From Mycobacteroides chelonae (lineage in GTDB: Bacteria; Actinomycetota; Actinomycetes; Mycobacteriales; Mycobacteriaceae), in the NCBI RefSeq assembly GCF_016767715.1, contig NZ_CP050145.1, positions 4,960,001 through 5,024,000 of the forward strand: a stretch of 64,000 bases of DNA, in the 5' to 3' direction. Under the pieces are notes generated by a model. It searched no databases and had not been told where the DNA came from. It saw only the letters and a list, made by a program, of their open reading frames with translations. Of the stretch, positions 17,485 to 26,334 are shown in pieces (position 1 is the stretch's first letter; each line of letters starts with the position of its first letter). A program made the position numbers and the translations under genes.

Positions 17485-18948
17485 GTGAAGCTGCCGGGTG
17501 CTCGGGTCTGTGCCGTCGCCGCAGTACTCCTTGCCCTCGCGGGCGTGCCTTCTTGCCGGCACGCGACAAACCCGACCGCCCCCGCGCCAAGCGTGGAGCC
17601 CCAAGGTCCTTTCGCGCCCGTCATCCGCCTCATGAACGATGCGGTTGCGGAGCCTCGGCTACCGGGCGCGGTGGTGCAGATCGGGCACGCAGGCACGGTC
17701 GTGTTCCGGCAGGCCTTCGGGTGGCGCAAACTCCCCGATGAACCGGGACTGGACGGGTCGCCCGCACCGGCCGAACCGATGACCGACGACACGATTTTCG
17801 ACCTGGCGTCGCTGACCAAACCGCTCGCGACGAGTGTGGCCCTTCTTCAGCTGTACGAAAAGAGCCTGGTTCGGATCGACGAACCCGTGCAGACATATCT
17901 GCCGGATTTCAACCCCGACAACGACCCGCGACGCGCACAGGTGACACTTCGCATGCTGTTGACGCATACCTCGGGCATCGGAGGCGACCTGAGTCATCAG
18001 GGGCCTTGGGGAGTGACGGAGGCGGACAAGGCAGACGGTGTACATCGGGCACTCACCGCCCCGTTGGCATTGGACCCCGGTAAGACATTCCACTACTCCG
18101 ACATCAACTTCATCATCCTCGGCGTGCTCATCGAGAAGATCACCGGCGAGTCTCTGGATGTCTACGTGCAGGACAACGTTTTTGCGCCGCTGGGCATGTC
18201 CGACACGCGTTACCTACCCCCGGCCAAGGCATGTGGACCGCACCAAATCATCGGTACAGCAGTTTCTTTCGACAAACTGCCGACCGCGAACGTTCCCTGT
18301 CCGGTGGGCACCTGGAACACCGATCTGTTGACACGCATCGCACCGACGGCACGCGACGAGGACGCCCCGGCTATCAATCCCAACTACGGCAATCTGCTTC
18401 GCGGGACCGTGCACGACCCCACCGCGCGCCGGATGGGCGGCGCGGTGGGGAGTGCGGGTGTGTTCTCGACGGCCGATGACGTCGGTCGGTACTCCCAGGC
18501 ACTTCTCGATCGGCTTGCCGGACGGCCGAGCCTGTTCCCGCTGAAGCGATCCACCCTGGAACTGATGACGACACCGCAGCAGCCAGGCCACACCACCGCA
18601 CAACTCCAAGCGGCCAACAACGCCAGCCGCCGGGCGATCCAGAAGAGTCCGAACACCACCGATCCCCTACTTGCACCGCACTATCCGGCGATAGCGGGAC
18701 AGAGCCTGCGCGGTTTCGGCTGGGATATCGATACGGAACTATCCAAGCCGCGTGGAATGTTCTTTCCCATCGGCAGCGTCGGCCACTCAGGCTTCACCGG
18801 GGTGACGGTGTGGATCGACGCAGCGTCGGACACGTATGTAGTGGTCCTGGCGAACGTTATCCATCAGCGCGGCGGTCCACCCATTGTGGGGCTGAGCGGC
18901 GATATCGCCACCACGGCAGCCCGGGTTCTGCATCTCTACAGCAATTAA
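17485..18948 (+). CDS. Serine beta-lactamase/esterase-family lipoprotein
   Basis: 487-aa member of the class C beta-lactamase/penicillin-binding-protein-like superfamily. The active-site Ser is in SLTK (SxxK), the second motif is YSD in HYSDIN (YxN variant) and the third is HSG in GHSGFTG (KTG variant), as in EstB-type esterases and PBP4*-like proteins. The lipobox LAGVPSC at about 20-26 follows a hydrophobic signal, so it is probably lipid-anchored at the outer face of the membrane. GTG at 17485 puts the signal at the N-terminus; earlier frames extend through the operator region. True beta-lactam hydrolysis is uncertain. Confidence 0.83.
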   Translation: MKLPGARVCAVAAVLLALAGVPSCRHATNPTAPAPSVEPQGPFAPVIRLMNDAVAEPRLPGAVVQIGHAGTVVFRQAFGWRKLPDEPGLDGSPAPAEPMTDDTIFDLASLTKPLATSVALLQLYEKSLVRIDEPVQTYLPDFNPDNDPRRAQVTLRMLLTHTSGIGGDLSHQGPWGVTEADKADGVHRALTAPLALDPGKTFHYSDINFIILGVLIEKITGESLDVYVQDNVFAPLGMSDTRYLPPAKACGPHQIIGTAVSFDKLPTANVPCPVGTWNTDLLTRIAPTARDEDAPAINPNYGNLLRGTVHDPTARRMGGAVGSAGVFSTADDVGRYSQALLDRLAGRPSLFPLKRSTLELMTTPQQPGHTTAQLQAANNASRRAIQKSPNTTDPLLAPHYPAIAGQSLRGFGWDIDTELSKPRGMFFPIGSVGHSGFTGVTVWIDAASDTYVVVLANVIHQRGGPPIVGLSGDIATTAARVLHLYSN

Positions 18949-19045
18949 CCGACCCGGCGGCCGAGAACCACTGCGCCCCTGCCGATCACGAGATTCTTCA
19001 CCCTGATGCGAGAACGTTATCGGACGTCTCGGCGAGGCAACTTCT

Positions 19046-19067
19046 TTAACAACAGTCACATTGTTAA
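19046..19067. promoter_or_regulatory. TTAACAA-N8-TTGTTAA dyad
   Basis: A 22-bp A/T-rich inverted repeat ends only 9 bases before the ATG of the DUF1906 gene at 19077, where it would cover the ribosome-binding region. No Shine-Dalgarno sequence is visible there. It may be an operator or a small hairpin that limits initiation. Confidence 0.4.
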
Positions 19068-19076
19068 CTTCCTGCG

Positions 19077-19889
19077 ATGCACGATTCGTCGGGGACCAAC
19101 GACCCTCTGCGCTCTTCACGATCGGTGACGCGACGTGACGCACTGCGCTACGCCACAGCCCTGTCCGCATTGGCCGGGCTCGGTGCGGCATCGGCCGCTG
19201 CCGGCGCACCGACGGCGTCCGCCGCCGCGCCCACGTTGATCGACTTCGCCATGCGCCAGATTCCGGCAGAGGACATCAAGGCCGCGGGACACTCGGGAGT
19301 GATCAACTACGTCTCCACCTCACGCCCCGGTTCGTCCATGGGCGCCAAGCCGATCACCCGGCCGTATGCCCAGGCGCTCACCGCGGCCGGCCTGGTGATC
19401 GTCAGCAATTTCCAATACGGAAAGCCCGGCGGGACAGCGCCATCGGACTTCACACGAGGATTCGCCGGTGGCGTCGAGGACGCTCGCACCGCCTGGCAGC
19501 TGCACACCGCCGCCGGCGGCGGCCAGAGCGCGCCGGTCTTCTTCTCCGTCGACGACGACATCAACCGCGATACCTGGAACAACGTTGCACTGCAATGGTT
19601 TAAGGGCATCAACTCGGTGCTCGGCGTACAGCGCACCGGCATCTACGGCGGAGTCAATCCGTGTCAGTGGGCCGCCGCCGATGGCGTGATCGGCAATTCG
19701 CGCTCACCCGGCCACGTGTGGGCCTGGCAGACCCGGTCATGGTCACGCGGCCAGGTCTTCCCCGGTGCGGTCCTCTACCAGCGCATTGTGAGCACCGCAT
19801 CGAATCCTGGCCCGGTGGTCGGTGGGCTCGAGGTCGACGTCAGCGATGCCCTGGCCCAGGATGTGGGCCAGTGGAACTTCCACCAGTGA
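19077..19889 (+). CDS. Tat-exported DUF1906 (Rv2525c-like) protein, paralogue 2
   Basis: 270 aa with a twin-arginine signal (SVTRRDALRYATAL, then hydrophobic, ending ...ASAAA). The DUF1906 domain shows the same landmarks as the paralogue at 6372: LIDFAMRQIP, DFTRGFAGGVEDA, FFSVDDDIN, WFKGINSVLGVQRTGIYG and WAWQTRSW. High similarity over the full mature length indicates gene duplication in this lineage. Probably a cell-wall-associated, glycoside-hydrolase-like protein. Its last 50 bases overlap the 3' end of the convergent mug gene, which is unusual for a neat gene border. Confidence 0.85.
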   Translation: MHDSSGTNDPLRSSRSVTRRDALRYATALSALAGLGAASAAAGAPTASAAAPTLIDFAMRQIPAEDIKAAGHSGVINYVSTSRPGSSMGAKPITRPYAQALTAAGLVIVSNFQYGKPGGTAPSDFTRGFAGGVEDARTAWQLHTAAGGGQSAPVFFSVDDDINRDTWNNVALQWFKGINSVLGVQRTGIYGGVNPCQWAAADGVIGNSRSPGHVWAWQTRSWSRGQVFPGAVLYQRIVSTASNPGPVVGGLEVDVSDALAQDVGQWNFHQ

Positions 19890-20412
19890 GAGACACCCGA
19901 AGCTCGGCGTAGGCGTCGACGAGTGCATCGAGCGCGAATCGCCGGTTGAGACCGCTGGGATTCGGCAGCACCCACGTCGTCACCTCCGCGAAGCGGAATG
20001 GCTGTAGTCCGAATGCGATGCGCGGGGATTCGAGCATGGACACCACTGCACGCTTTCCGAGAAATGCCAGCGCCCCGGGGTTCAAGCGACGCATCTTCTC
20101 CTCGAAATCTGGTCGCGCCGCACGGAATTCGCTAGCCGTGATGTCGTCGGCCCGCGGTGTTGCGCGGCGGACAGCAGCAGTGATGCCGCACCCGTACGTC
20201 AGCAGTTGACGCTCGTCCTCTGGGCGCAGGCGAATGTCGGTGAAGCCGGCCCGGTAGAGCACTTCCCAGAAACGGTTGCTCCGGTTGGAGAAGTTGTGTC
20301 CATCGGCCACTGCCGTGGCGGCAGGATTGATTCCACAGAAAATTACATCGAGCCCATGCGCGAGAATATCGGGAGAGTACTGACCCACAACATGTAGGTT
20401 CTCATGGCTCAC
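19840..20412 (-). CDS. mug: Mismatch-specific uracil/thymine-DNA glycosylase (Mug)
   Basis: 190-aa member of the Mug/TDG branch of uracil-DNA glycosylases, which removes U or T opposite G. Motif A is CGINPAATAVADGHNF with NRFWEVLY after it, and motif B is LPNPSGLNR. It starts inside the end of the MCE lipoprotein gene (ATGA, 4-nt overlap), so it is translated from that transcript. The C-terminus (...STGPHPGPGHR) overlaps 50 nt of the convergent DUF1906 gene. The pairing with an MCE gene has no obvious functional sense. Confidence 0.87.
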   Translation of the reverse strand: MSHENLHVVGQYSPDILAHGLDVIFCGINPAATAVADGHNFSNRSNRFWEVLYRAGFTDIRLRPEDERQLLTYGCGITAAVRRATPRADDITASEFRAARPDFEEKMRRLNPGALAFLGKRAVVSMLESPRIAFGLQPFRFAEVTTWVLPNPSGLNRRFALDALVDAYAELRVSLTGGSSTGPHPGPGHR

Positions 20413-21620
20413 CGGCCTGGCGGTACCAAACTATCTTGGGGGGCTGGAGGGTTCGGGCCTTGCCCAACGATGCGCTCCTGAAGCCGATACAAGGTGTACT
20501 TGAAGCTACCGACAAAGTAGGCCCAGTCCGCCTGCTTGGGTCCGTGGTAATCGCTGGACCCCTTGTAGCCCGCGTCGTCGATGTTGCCCAATGCCAGCTT
20601 GGCGATGTTGACGTCATGCGCTTGCGCACTACCGGCGTTCGCCTTAATGAGCATTGGTATCAGCCGGTTGAGTGCGACCAGGCTGGTGTCGGGACTCACC
20701 GCGATGTCGTTGAAGCCGCGCGAGATCGAGTTGAGATCGGCGAGTGTGCTGCGGCCGTCAGTGCCCTGAATCGACGGGAATTTCGCAAGTTGGTCGCTGA
20801 TCTGCCCGCTCTTGTTGGCCAGGTCGCCGATCTGGTTAGCATCGATAGCTTGCACGCCCGGACCCGATGCCGCGATCAGATCATTGATCGTCTTCTCCCG
20901 CGACGAAATCGAGGCGGCCAGTTGGGACGTCTTGTCCAATGAGTTTTGAATCTGTGCCGAACGCTTATTGAGGGTGTCCAGCAGCTGATTCGATTGCCCC
21001 ACAATGTCGCCCAGGGTTTGACCATGGTCAGCCGAAGCCTTGCCGAGCCCGTTGACCAGGTGGGTTAAGTTGCGGACCACACCACCGTTGACCAATACCG
21101 CGGCTGAACTGAGCACACCTTCCACGGAGGCAGCCGATGACGTGGTTTGTAAATCGAGAACGTCGCCGTCTTTGAGGAGTTCCGCAGATGGCTGAATGGG
21201 GGGTTCGAGGGCTACGAACACGTCACCCAACGGAGTCGCACTGCGCAGCTGGGCGGTGGATCCGACCGGCAGGCGCACACCCCTGAGTATCCGAAGTTTG
21301 ACGACGGCCACATCGTCGATCGCCTCGATGGATTCGACCTCGCCGATATCGGCACCCTTGAGGCGTACCTTTGCCATATCCGGCAGATTCAGGGCATTAG
21401 CAAATTTTGCGGTCACCGCATAGGCGTCGGAACCGATGCTCGGCGCCGGCAGGTCAAGACTCTCCAATGTCGGCGGATCACAGGCGGATACTGTCATTGC
21501 CAATAGAGCTGCTGCGGCGGCTTGAACGACCGGACGAGCGCGACGCGACACCCCTGCTGCCGTTGAGCGGATGGGCACAACCGTACCAGAATTTACCTGG
21601 GAATGCGCGTCCCATGCCAT
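20409..21620 (-). CDS. Orphan MCE-family lipoprotein (MceE-like)
   Basis: About 403 aa (389 if GTG at 21578 is used). The lipobox AMTVSACDPP places it with the MceE/LprK lipoproteins. The MCE domain follows (about 65-140: YAVTAKFANALNLPDMAKVRLKGADIGEV in pieces), then a long helical region with coiled-coil character (ADHGQTLGDIVGQSNQLLDTLNK) and a Pro-rich end. MceE subunits normally belong to six-gene mce operons with yrbE permeases; none is here, so it is an orphan that may assemble with a remote Mce complex for lipid import. Translationally coupled to mug. Confidence 0.85.
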   Translation of the reverse strand: MAWDAHSQVNSGTVVPIRSTAAGVSRRARPVVQAAAAALLAMTVSACDPPTLESLDLPAPSIGSDAYAVTAKFANALNLPDMAKVRLKGADIGEVESIEAIDDVAVVKLRILRGVRLPVGSTAQLRSATPLGDVFVALEPPIQPSAELLKDGDVLDLQTTSSAASVEGVLSSAAVLVNGGVVRNLTHLVNGLGKASADHGQTLGDIVGQSNQLLDTLNKRSAQIQNSLDKTSQLAASISSREKTINDLIAASGPGVQAIDANQIGDLANKSGQISDQLAKFPSIQGTDGRSTLADLNSISRGFNDIAVSPDTSLVALNRLIPMLIKANAGSAQAHDVNIAKLALGNIDDAGYKGSSDYHGPKQADWAYFVGSFKYTLYRLQERIVGQGPNPPAPQDSLVPPGR

Positions 21621-22178
21621 CGCGCAACCGTATCAAGCGGAATTGGGTCAAACACCCTCGCTATCTCGTGAAAGCCAGTGATTTCCACTACATGACGGTG
21701 CCTCAGATGAGCCTCGTCACGGGCCTGCGTCGGGTGACGGATTTCGACTCGACGCGTTCAACGAACGAATCGAGACCGGGCGGTCGCTGAGGGCAGGGGC
21801 GCGCGGGCGTACAGGCCGCGAAGAGCGGTCAGGAGTTTGCTACATAGATGCATTCACCGGTTCCGTGAGGCACCAAACTCTCTTCACCACATTGATCGCC
21901 CGGTTTCGTGCATCCCACCCAAGCAATGCTGATTGTTTGGGCAATGAATTTGCCATCGCTTAGAGAAGGTCCGTGGGTGGTGATTAGTGCGCCTTCGGCA
22001 AGCTGGATCGACACCGTGAACCGAAGGTGGATCCAGGAGAGTTTGGCCGCCCGGTCCCGGCCGTGAATCGATGTGCGGGGCAACACATAAGCGCCGCTAG
22101 GGCGACCGATTGTTCGTGAAGAATGTGTCCACGCTCACATGCGCTGCATACGATACCCCCGTAATGCACAATGCGCAT
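21621..22178. other. Long intergenic stretch between the MCE and canB genes
   Basis: About 560 bp with no convincing gene. A minus-strand open frame at 21829-22086 is listed separately at low confidence. A plus-strand frame from 21614 to 21790 exists, but it has no ribosome site and no recognisable family. Near the right end TACGAT at 22149-22154 could be a -10 element for canB, placing transcription close to an ATG at 22164. Confidence 0.5.
21829..22086 (-). CDS. Small hypothetical protein, uncertain
   Basis: 85-codon frame starting with GTG and ending ...GTGECIYVANS. The last 50 residues look protein-like (TISIAWVGCTKPGDQCGEE, with three cysteines in the tail), but there is no ribosome site and no recognised family. 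It could be the 3' remnant of an older secreted-protein gene or chance. Divergent from canB. Confidence 0.3.
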   Translation of the reverse strand: MLPRTSIHGRDRAAKLSWIHLRFTVSIQLAEGALITTHGPSLSDGKFIAQTISIAWVGCTKPGDQCGEESLVPHGTGECIYVANS

Positions 22179-22790
22179 ATGACAGCTGATCCGAGGTCCG
22201 CCTGGAAGGCACTCAAAGAGGGCAACCAGCGTTTTGTGGGTGGTTTTCCGCAGCACCCGAGCCAGAGCATTACGCGTCGGGCCGAGCTGGCCAATGGTCA
22301 GAACCCCAATGTGCTGCTGTTCGGCTGCTCGGACAGCCGGGTGGCCGCGGAGATCATTTTCGATCAGGGCCTTGGCGACATGTTCATCGTGCGTACCGCC
22401 GGTCAGGTGATCGACTCCGCCGTCCTGGGCTCGATCGAGTACGCGGTGGCGGTGCTGGGTGTGCCGTTGATCGCGATCCTGGGCCACGACTCGTGTGGCG
22501 CGGTCGGGGCCACGGTGGCCGCCCTGGACACCGGAGAGGTGCCCGGCGGGTACATCCGCGACTTGGTGGTGCGGGTGATGCCCTCGATCCTGGGTGGCCG
22601 TAAGGATGGGCTGTCGCGCATCGATGAGTTCGAGGCCCGCCACGTCGAAGAGACCGGCACCAAGTTATTGCAGCGCTCCCAGGTGGTCGCCGATGCCGTT
22701 GAGGCCAACAAGCTCGCCATCGTGTACCTGACCTACAAACTCGCTGACGGACGCATCGTCCTGCACGGCCACGTCGGCGACATCGAGTAG
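22179..22790 (+). CDS. canB: Beta-class carbonic anhydrase
   Basis: 203-aa beta carbonic anhydrase that interconverts CO2 and bicarbonate with zinc. Zinc and catalytic residues are seen in FGCSDSR (Cys, Asp-Arg dyad) and GHDSCGAV (His, Cys). The full chain resembles M. tuberculosis Rv3588c (CanB), including the N-terminal AWKALKEGN and the EIIFDQGLGDMF segment. ATG at 22179 gives the same N-terminus as Rv3588c; an ATG five codons earlier (22164) lies about 10 nt after a TACGAT element and could be a leaderless start. Confidence 0.9.
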   Translation: MTADPRSAWKALKEGNQRFVGGFPQHPSQSITRRAELANGQNPNVLLFGCSDSRVAAEIIFDQGLGDMFIVRTAGQVIDSAVLGSIEYAVAVLGVPLIAILGHDSCGAVGATVAALDTGEVPGGYIRDLVVRVMPSILGGRKDGLSRIDEFEARHVEETGTKLLQRSQVVADAVEANKLAIVYLTYKLADGRIVLHGHVGDIE

Positions 22791-22839
22791 GCAGCAGCCT
22801 GGCGCTGCCTATCCGAGCAACGGGGCGCATCTCGATGCC

Positions 22840-22880
22840 AACGGGGCGGTCGATGAAATGCACGTCATCGACCGCCCGTT
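22840..22880 (+). terminator. Strong hairpin terminator after canB
   Basis: AACGGGGCGGTCGATGA pairs with TCATCGACCGCCCGTT around an 8-base loop, with one bulged G: a 16-bp stem. It begins 49 bp after the canB stop and lacks a clear T-run. It may also serve the convergent csbD gene. Confidence 0.6.
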
Positions 22881-23049
22881 ACCCCTACGATCCGGCATTC
22901 CAGTACGACAGCACTACTGTCCTCGATGGAAGTCAAATCGTCAGCTGCACAACGGATTAAAGCGTTGGTACAGTCCGTCGGTCGGTGACCGCTCTGTGGC
23001 GCAGGCGGTACTGACCCACGTCGGGCGCCGGTTGTTGAGCGCGGCTTGG

Positions 23050-23262
23050 CTAGTCGTTTCCGGTTAGCTTATCCTTGACGGCCTCAACACCCTCTTTGAC
23101 CTTATCGGCAGCGTCAGCGATCTTCTGCTTGGCAGAGGCGATCCCCTGCTCGGCCTGTCCTTCAGCTTTCAGATCGTCGTCGTTGGTGACGGACCCGGCG
23201 GCTTCCTTAGCGCGGCCCTTAAGATCATCGAACTTGTTCTGGGCGTCATCAGTAATTCCCAT
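23050..23262 (-). CDS. CsbD-family stress protein
   Basis: 70-aa CsbD-like protein (MGITDDAQNKFDDLKGRAKE), highly charged with Ala/Lys/Glu helices and an EQGIASAKQKIADAADKVKEG tail in two pieces. The family is induced by general stress (sigma-B type) in bacteria; the molecular role is unknown. ATG at 23262 is preferred because AAAGGA lies about 9 nt upstream, while the ATG at 23271 directly abuts that site. Confidence 0.8.
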   Translation of the reverse strand: MGITDDAQNKFDDLKGRAKEAAGSVTNDDDLKAEGQAEQGIASAKQKIADAADKVKEGVEAVKDKLTGND

Positions 23263-23412
23263 GTTTCCCATCCTTTCTCATGATGTCGTGCAGCGAGACA
23301 AGCGTCTCGTTTTTAGAATGGCCAACTCCGCTGTTGTCAGCAGCACGGGTCGTCTGCGGCGTTTTGAGGGCCACCGACGACCCGTGCCCGTGCTGACGTT
23401 TCTACTGGTTGC

Positions 23413-23967
23413 TCAGTTTGTCAGTGAGACTTTCGCATCGGCATCGCCGACTTTGAAAGTGATCGTTCCGTGCTCGAAGGTGGACTTGAACGAGCCGTCG
23501 GACTCGGTCACCTCATCGGCCGTGGGATAGCCGAGTTTGCCTTGTGAGGCTTGGTTTTCGTTCCAGGTGTCTCGGATCTTGCCCCACACGAAATAGACCG
23601 GCTCTCCATTGCGATAGATCAGCACGCCGCCGTCAAACTGCTGATAGACGCCGCTGCGGTCCAGGGTCTCCTTCTGATTGTCATACGGTGCGCCCAGGTC
23701 CTTCTTCTGAACATCGTTCAGGGTGTTCCACTTGGCCAGGATCGGCCCCTCCACGGTGTAAGGCGTGCCGTTTTTACCCGGAATCTGTGTGGTGCTGGGT
23801 TTTTCGGAGGGCGAAGCGGTGATGGACGAGATCGCCGACGAAGCGGCCGAGCTAGCCGAACTGAGCGAAGGCGCGTCACCAGTCTTGTGTGAGCAGCCCA
23901 CCGCAACTGAGGCAATGACGCCTACTGCGACGGGCAACGCGGTGACATGCAGATTCTTGATGCGCAT
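23413..23967 (-). CDS. LGFP-repeat lipoprotein
   Basis: 184-aa lipoprotein. Signal and lipobox VASVAVGC end at Cys25, followed by a low-complexity Ser/Ala linker. The globular part (about 70-184) has LGFP-type repeats, seen as KDLGAPYDNQKE and GKLGYPTADE with the linked YRNGEPVYFVWG. In mycobacteria LGFP modules are thought to help proteins associate with the cell-wall arabinogalactan/mycolate layer. No operon partner. Confidence 0.78.
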   Translation of the reverse strand: MRIKNLHVTALPVAVGVIASVAVGCSHKTGDAPSLSSASSAASSAISSITASPSEKPSTTQIPGKNGTPYTVEGPILAKWNTLNDVQKKDLGAPYDNQKETLDRSGVYQQFDGGVLIYRNGEPVYFVWGKIRDTWNENQASQGKLGYPTADEVTESDGSFKSTFEHGTITFKVGDADAKVSLTN

Positions 23968-24113
23968 CTACTTCTCTCCCTTGGTGTGTGATCGATCTTC
24001 CGCGAAAAAACGCGTACTGCACCCCTGCCGATCGTGCGCCGACAAGAGACATCTATGAACCAACCTCGGATGTCCGACGATGCTAGCAATTGTTTACAGA
24101 ATAAACTAGGGTT

Positions 24114-24548
24114 ATGGCTATGACGGGTAAGCCTTCAAATCGCCACCGGATGTTGGGACGAGCGCTGGTGGTGTGCGGGGTCGTGGCTTTGTTCGGCGGC
24201 GCCGTCGCCACCAATCACGACAGCCACGCTGGCGTCCTTTCCACGGTGATGGCACTCCCCGGCAATTCCGAGGTGGCCGATCCCGACAGCGATTCTTCCG
24301 GGGGTTCGGACGTGACCGGTCCCATCGGAAACTCTGACCGTTCCGACGTGACGGGCCCGATCGGTGGTTCACCTAGCGGTCCCGCTGGCAATTCCGCCAA
24401 CTCGAACGTCCCCCCCATCGGTGGTCCCGGCGGCGGTTCCGCAGGCGGTTCCTCCAACGGTCCCGCGGGCGTGAACGGTGCCGCGGGTGGGGTCCCCATC
24501 GGCCCCGCCGACATGAACGGCACCGTCGGCGGCGGTCCCGGCACCTAG
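24114..24548 (+). CDS. Gly/Pro/Ser/Asn-rich exported low-complexity protein
   Basis: 144 aa. Residues 12-35 are hydrophobic (ALVVCGVVALFGGAVAT), a signal or anchor. The rest is repetitive: VTGPIGNSD and VTGPIGGSP, then GGSAGGSSNGPAGVNG and similar. It resembles short secreted Gly-rich mycobacterial proteins of unknown function. Two ATGs, 24114 and 24120, are possible. Upstream A/T-rich sequence (AATAAACTAGGGTT) could contain the promoter of a short leader. Confidence 0.6.
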   Translation: MAMTGKPSNRHRMLGRALVVCGVVALFGGAVATNHDSHAGVLSTVMALPGNSEVADPDSDSSGGSDVTGPIGNSDRSDVTGPIGGSPSGPAGNSANSNVPPIGGPGGGSAGGSSNGPAGVNGAAGGVPIGPADMNGTVGGGPGT

Positions 24549-24783
24549 TGATTTCGTCAGGGTTGTCGCACCCCCGGTGACGACAGTGCAAAGGCGACCA
24601 CAATCAGCCAGCTAAACGCGACGCAATATCTATCGCGCTGCTTCATGATGGCCAGCGTCGGTACTGACTCATGCAGTAGCCACCAAACCCGGGCGCTTCA
24701 AGTTGATAACGATATGAAACCTCAGTGGTTGCAATGCGATACGTGAGCCCTGAGTACCTGCTGGGCGCCACTATGTTCACTGG

Positions 24784-25926
24784 GTGCACCGTCGAACGGC
24801 CCTGAAGATTCCGCTGGTGCTGGCAGCAGCGACTCTCCCCCAGATACTGGCTCCTCTTTCGGTGATCCCGCGGGCGACGGCCGCGCCAGGCCAATGGCCG
24901 GTTGAACGCGCCAACGCGTGGTACCAGGCCCAGGGTTGGCTGGTCGGCACCAACTTCATCACCTCGAACGCGATCAACCAGCTCGAGATGTTCGCACCGG
25001 GCACCTACGACGCGCGGCGCATCGACAGCGAGCTGGGGGCATGCCGGCTACTGGGGTTCAACACCGTACGGGTGTTCTTGCACGATCTGCTGTGGGCCCA
25101 GGACCGCGCCGGATTCCAAAATCGGCTCTCGCAATTCGTCGGGATCGCCGCGCGCCAGAGCATTAAGCCACTGTTCGTCTTCTTCGACTCGTGCTGGGAT
25201 CCAAATCCTCAGCTAGGAGCCCAGCGGGCGCCGACTCCGGGCGTGCACAACTCGGGCTGGGTACAGAGCCCGGGGGCGCACCGCATCGACGACCCGAGCT
25301 ACCGCGGGGCGCTGAAAGATTACGTGGTGGGCGTCATGAGCCAGTTCCGCAATGACAACCGGATCCTGGGCTGGGACATGTGGAATGAGCCAGACAACCC
25401 GGCCAAGCAGTACCGCAAGGTGGAGCGCAGAGACAAGATCGACGCCGTCAGTGGGCTGCTTCCGCAGGTATTCAGCTGGGCACGTTCGGTCAATCCAGTG
25501 CAGCCGTTGACCAGTGGTGTGTGGCAAGGCAGCTGGGATCGCGGAAGCCGTAGTGAGATGGCCGGTTTCCAACTCGACAACTCCGACGTTATCTCGTTCC
25601 ACTCGTATGCGGGCCCCACCGAGTTCGAGGCCCGCATCAACGAGCTCGCCCCGCTGGGCCGACCGATCCTGTGCACCGAGTACCTGGCCCGCGACCAGGG
25701 CAGCACCGTCGAGGGCGTGCTCCCAGTTGCGAAGCGGCACAACGTCGGTGCGTACAGCTGGGGGTTGGTGGCAGGCAAGACCCAGACCTACTTCCCGTGG
25801 GATTCCTGGGACAAGCCTTACACCAAGATCCCGGACGTGTGGTTCAGCGATCTACTACAGCCAGACGGGCGGCCGTATCGCGACGCCGAGTATCAGACGC
25901 TGCGAAAACTGACAACGCGCGTGTAA
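24784..25926 (+). CDS. Exported GH5-like glycoside hydrolase
   Basis: 380 aa with an N-terminal MHRRTALKIPLVLAAATL signal that has paired arginines (possible Tat) and a site near ATAAP. The TIM-barrel shows clan GH-A marks: FNTVRVFLHDLLW, the acid/base Glu in WDMWNEPDNP and a nucleophile Glu candidate in ILCTEYLARDQ. This fits GH5-type cellulases or mannanases, but the exact specificity is unclear. GTG start. Last ordinary gene before the accessory island; a second plant-polymer-type hydrolase in the window besides celA1. Confidence 0.82.
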   Translation: MHRRTALKIPLVLAAATLPQILAPLSVIPRATAAPGQWPVERANAWYQAQGWLVGTNFITSNAINQLEMFAPGTYDARRIDSELGACRLLGFNTVRVFLHDLLWAQDRAGFQNRLSQFVGIAARQSIKPLFVFFDSCWDPNPQLGAQRAPTPGVHNSGWVQSPGAHRIDDPSYRGALKDYVVGVMSQFRNDNRILGWDMWNEPDNPAKQYRKVERRDKIDAVSGLLPQVFSWARSVNPVQPLTSGVWQGSWDRGSRSEMAGFQLDNSDVISFHSYAGPTEFEARINELAPLGRPILCTEYLARDQGSTVEGVLPVAKRHNVGAYSWGLVAGKTQTYFPWDSWDKPYTKIPDVWFSDLLQPDGRPYRDAEYQTLRKLTTRV

Positions 25927-26036
25927 AGCACGCCGACCAACTTTGTTCATGAGGCGGTAGGCAACCTATCGGGGTGCCCCGCCATCAGCAGTGGCGGCCA
26001 GTCGACGCTCGAGCATCGAGAAATGCCGGGCCGGAT

Positions 26037-26073
26037 GAAGCCGAAAGTGCGGCACTAAAAACCGATGTAGGTT
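26037..26073 (+). repeat. Left direct repeat (candidate attL)
   Basis: Begins GAAGCCGAAAGTGCG, then GCAC, then TAAAAACCGA and TGTAGGTT. The first 29 bases match the right copy at 39184 except for two positions in the GCAC/ACCC tetrad. No third copy was seen in the window. This could be an integration-site duplication or two copies of a dispersed intergenic sequence. Confidence 0.6.
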
Positions 26074-26334
26074 CTCGTGCTCGGCTGCACTAGCCGATGT
26101 TGTTGACGTGGCCTTTACGGTTTGTCTCACAGCGCCCGCACGGGCAATCTGTCTCACGAACCGTTGCATTTCCTACAATGCCATTCAAGTCGATTGTCGA
26201 GAGGTTGGCGCGGAAAAGCGACCAACGGGCTGAGACCGCGCGGGTTTCGTCACGGTGACAGATTAAGGAGAGAGGCTTCCCGCAGGGAGGCGTGAACGGA
26301 CATCTGTTCTCGTCGATCCCGAAGACGATCAACG

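Noticed and set aside
25927..26100. tRNA gene as integration target at the left repeat
   Set aside because: No cloverleaf or T-arm consensus was found around either repeat; the right copy touches dnaB, not a tRNA.
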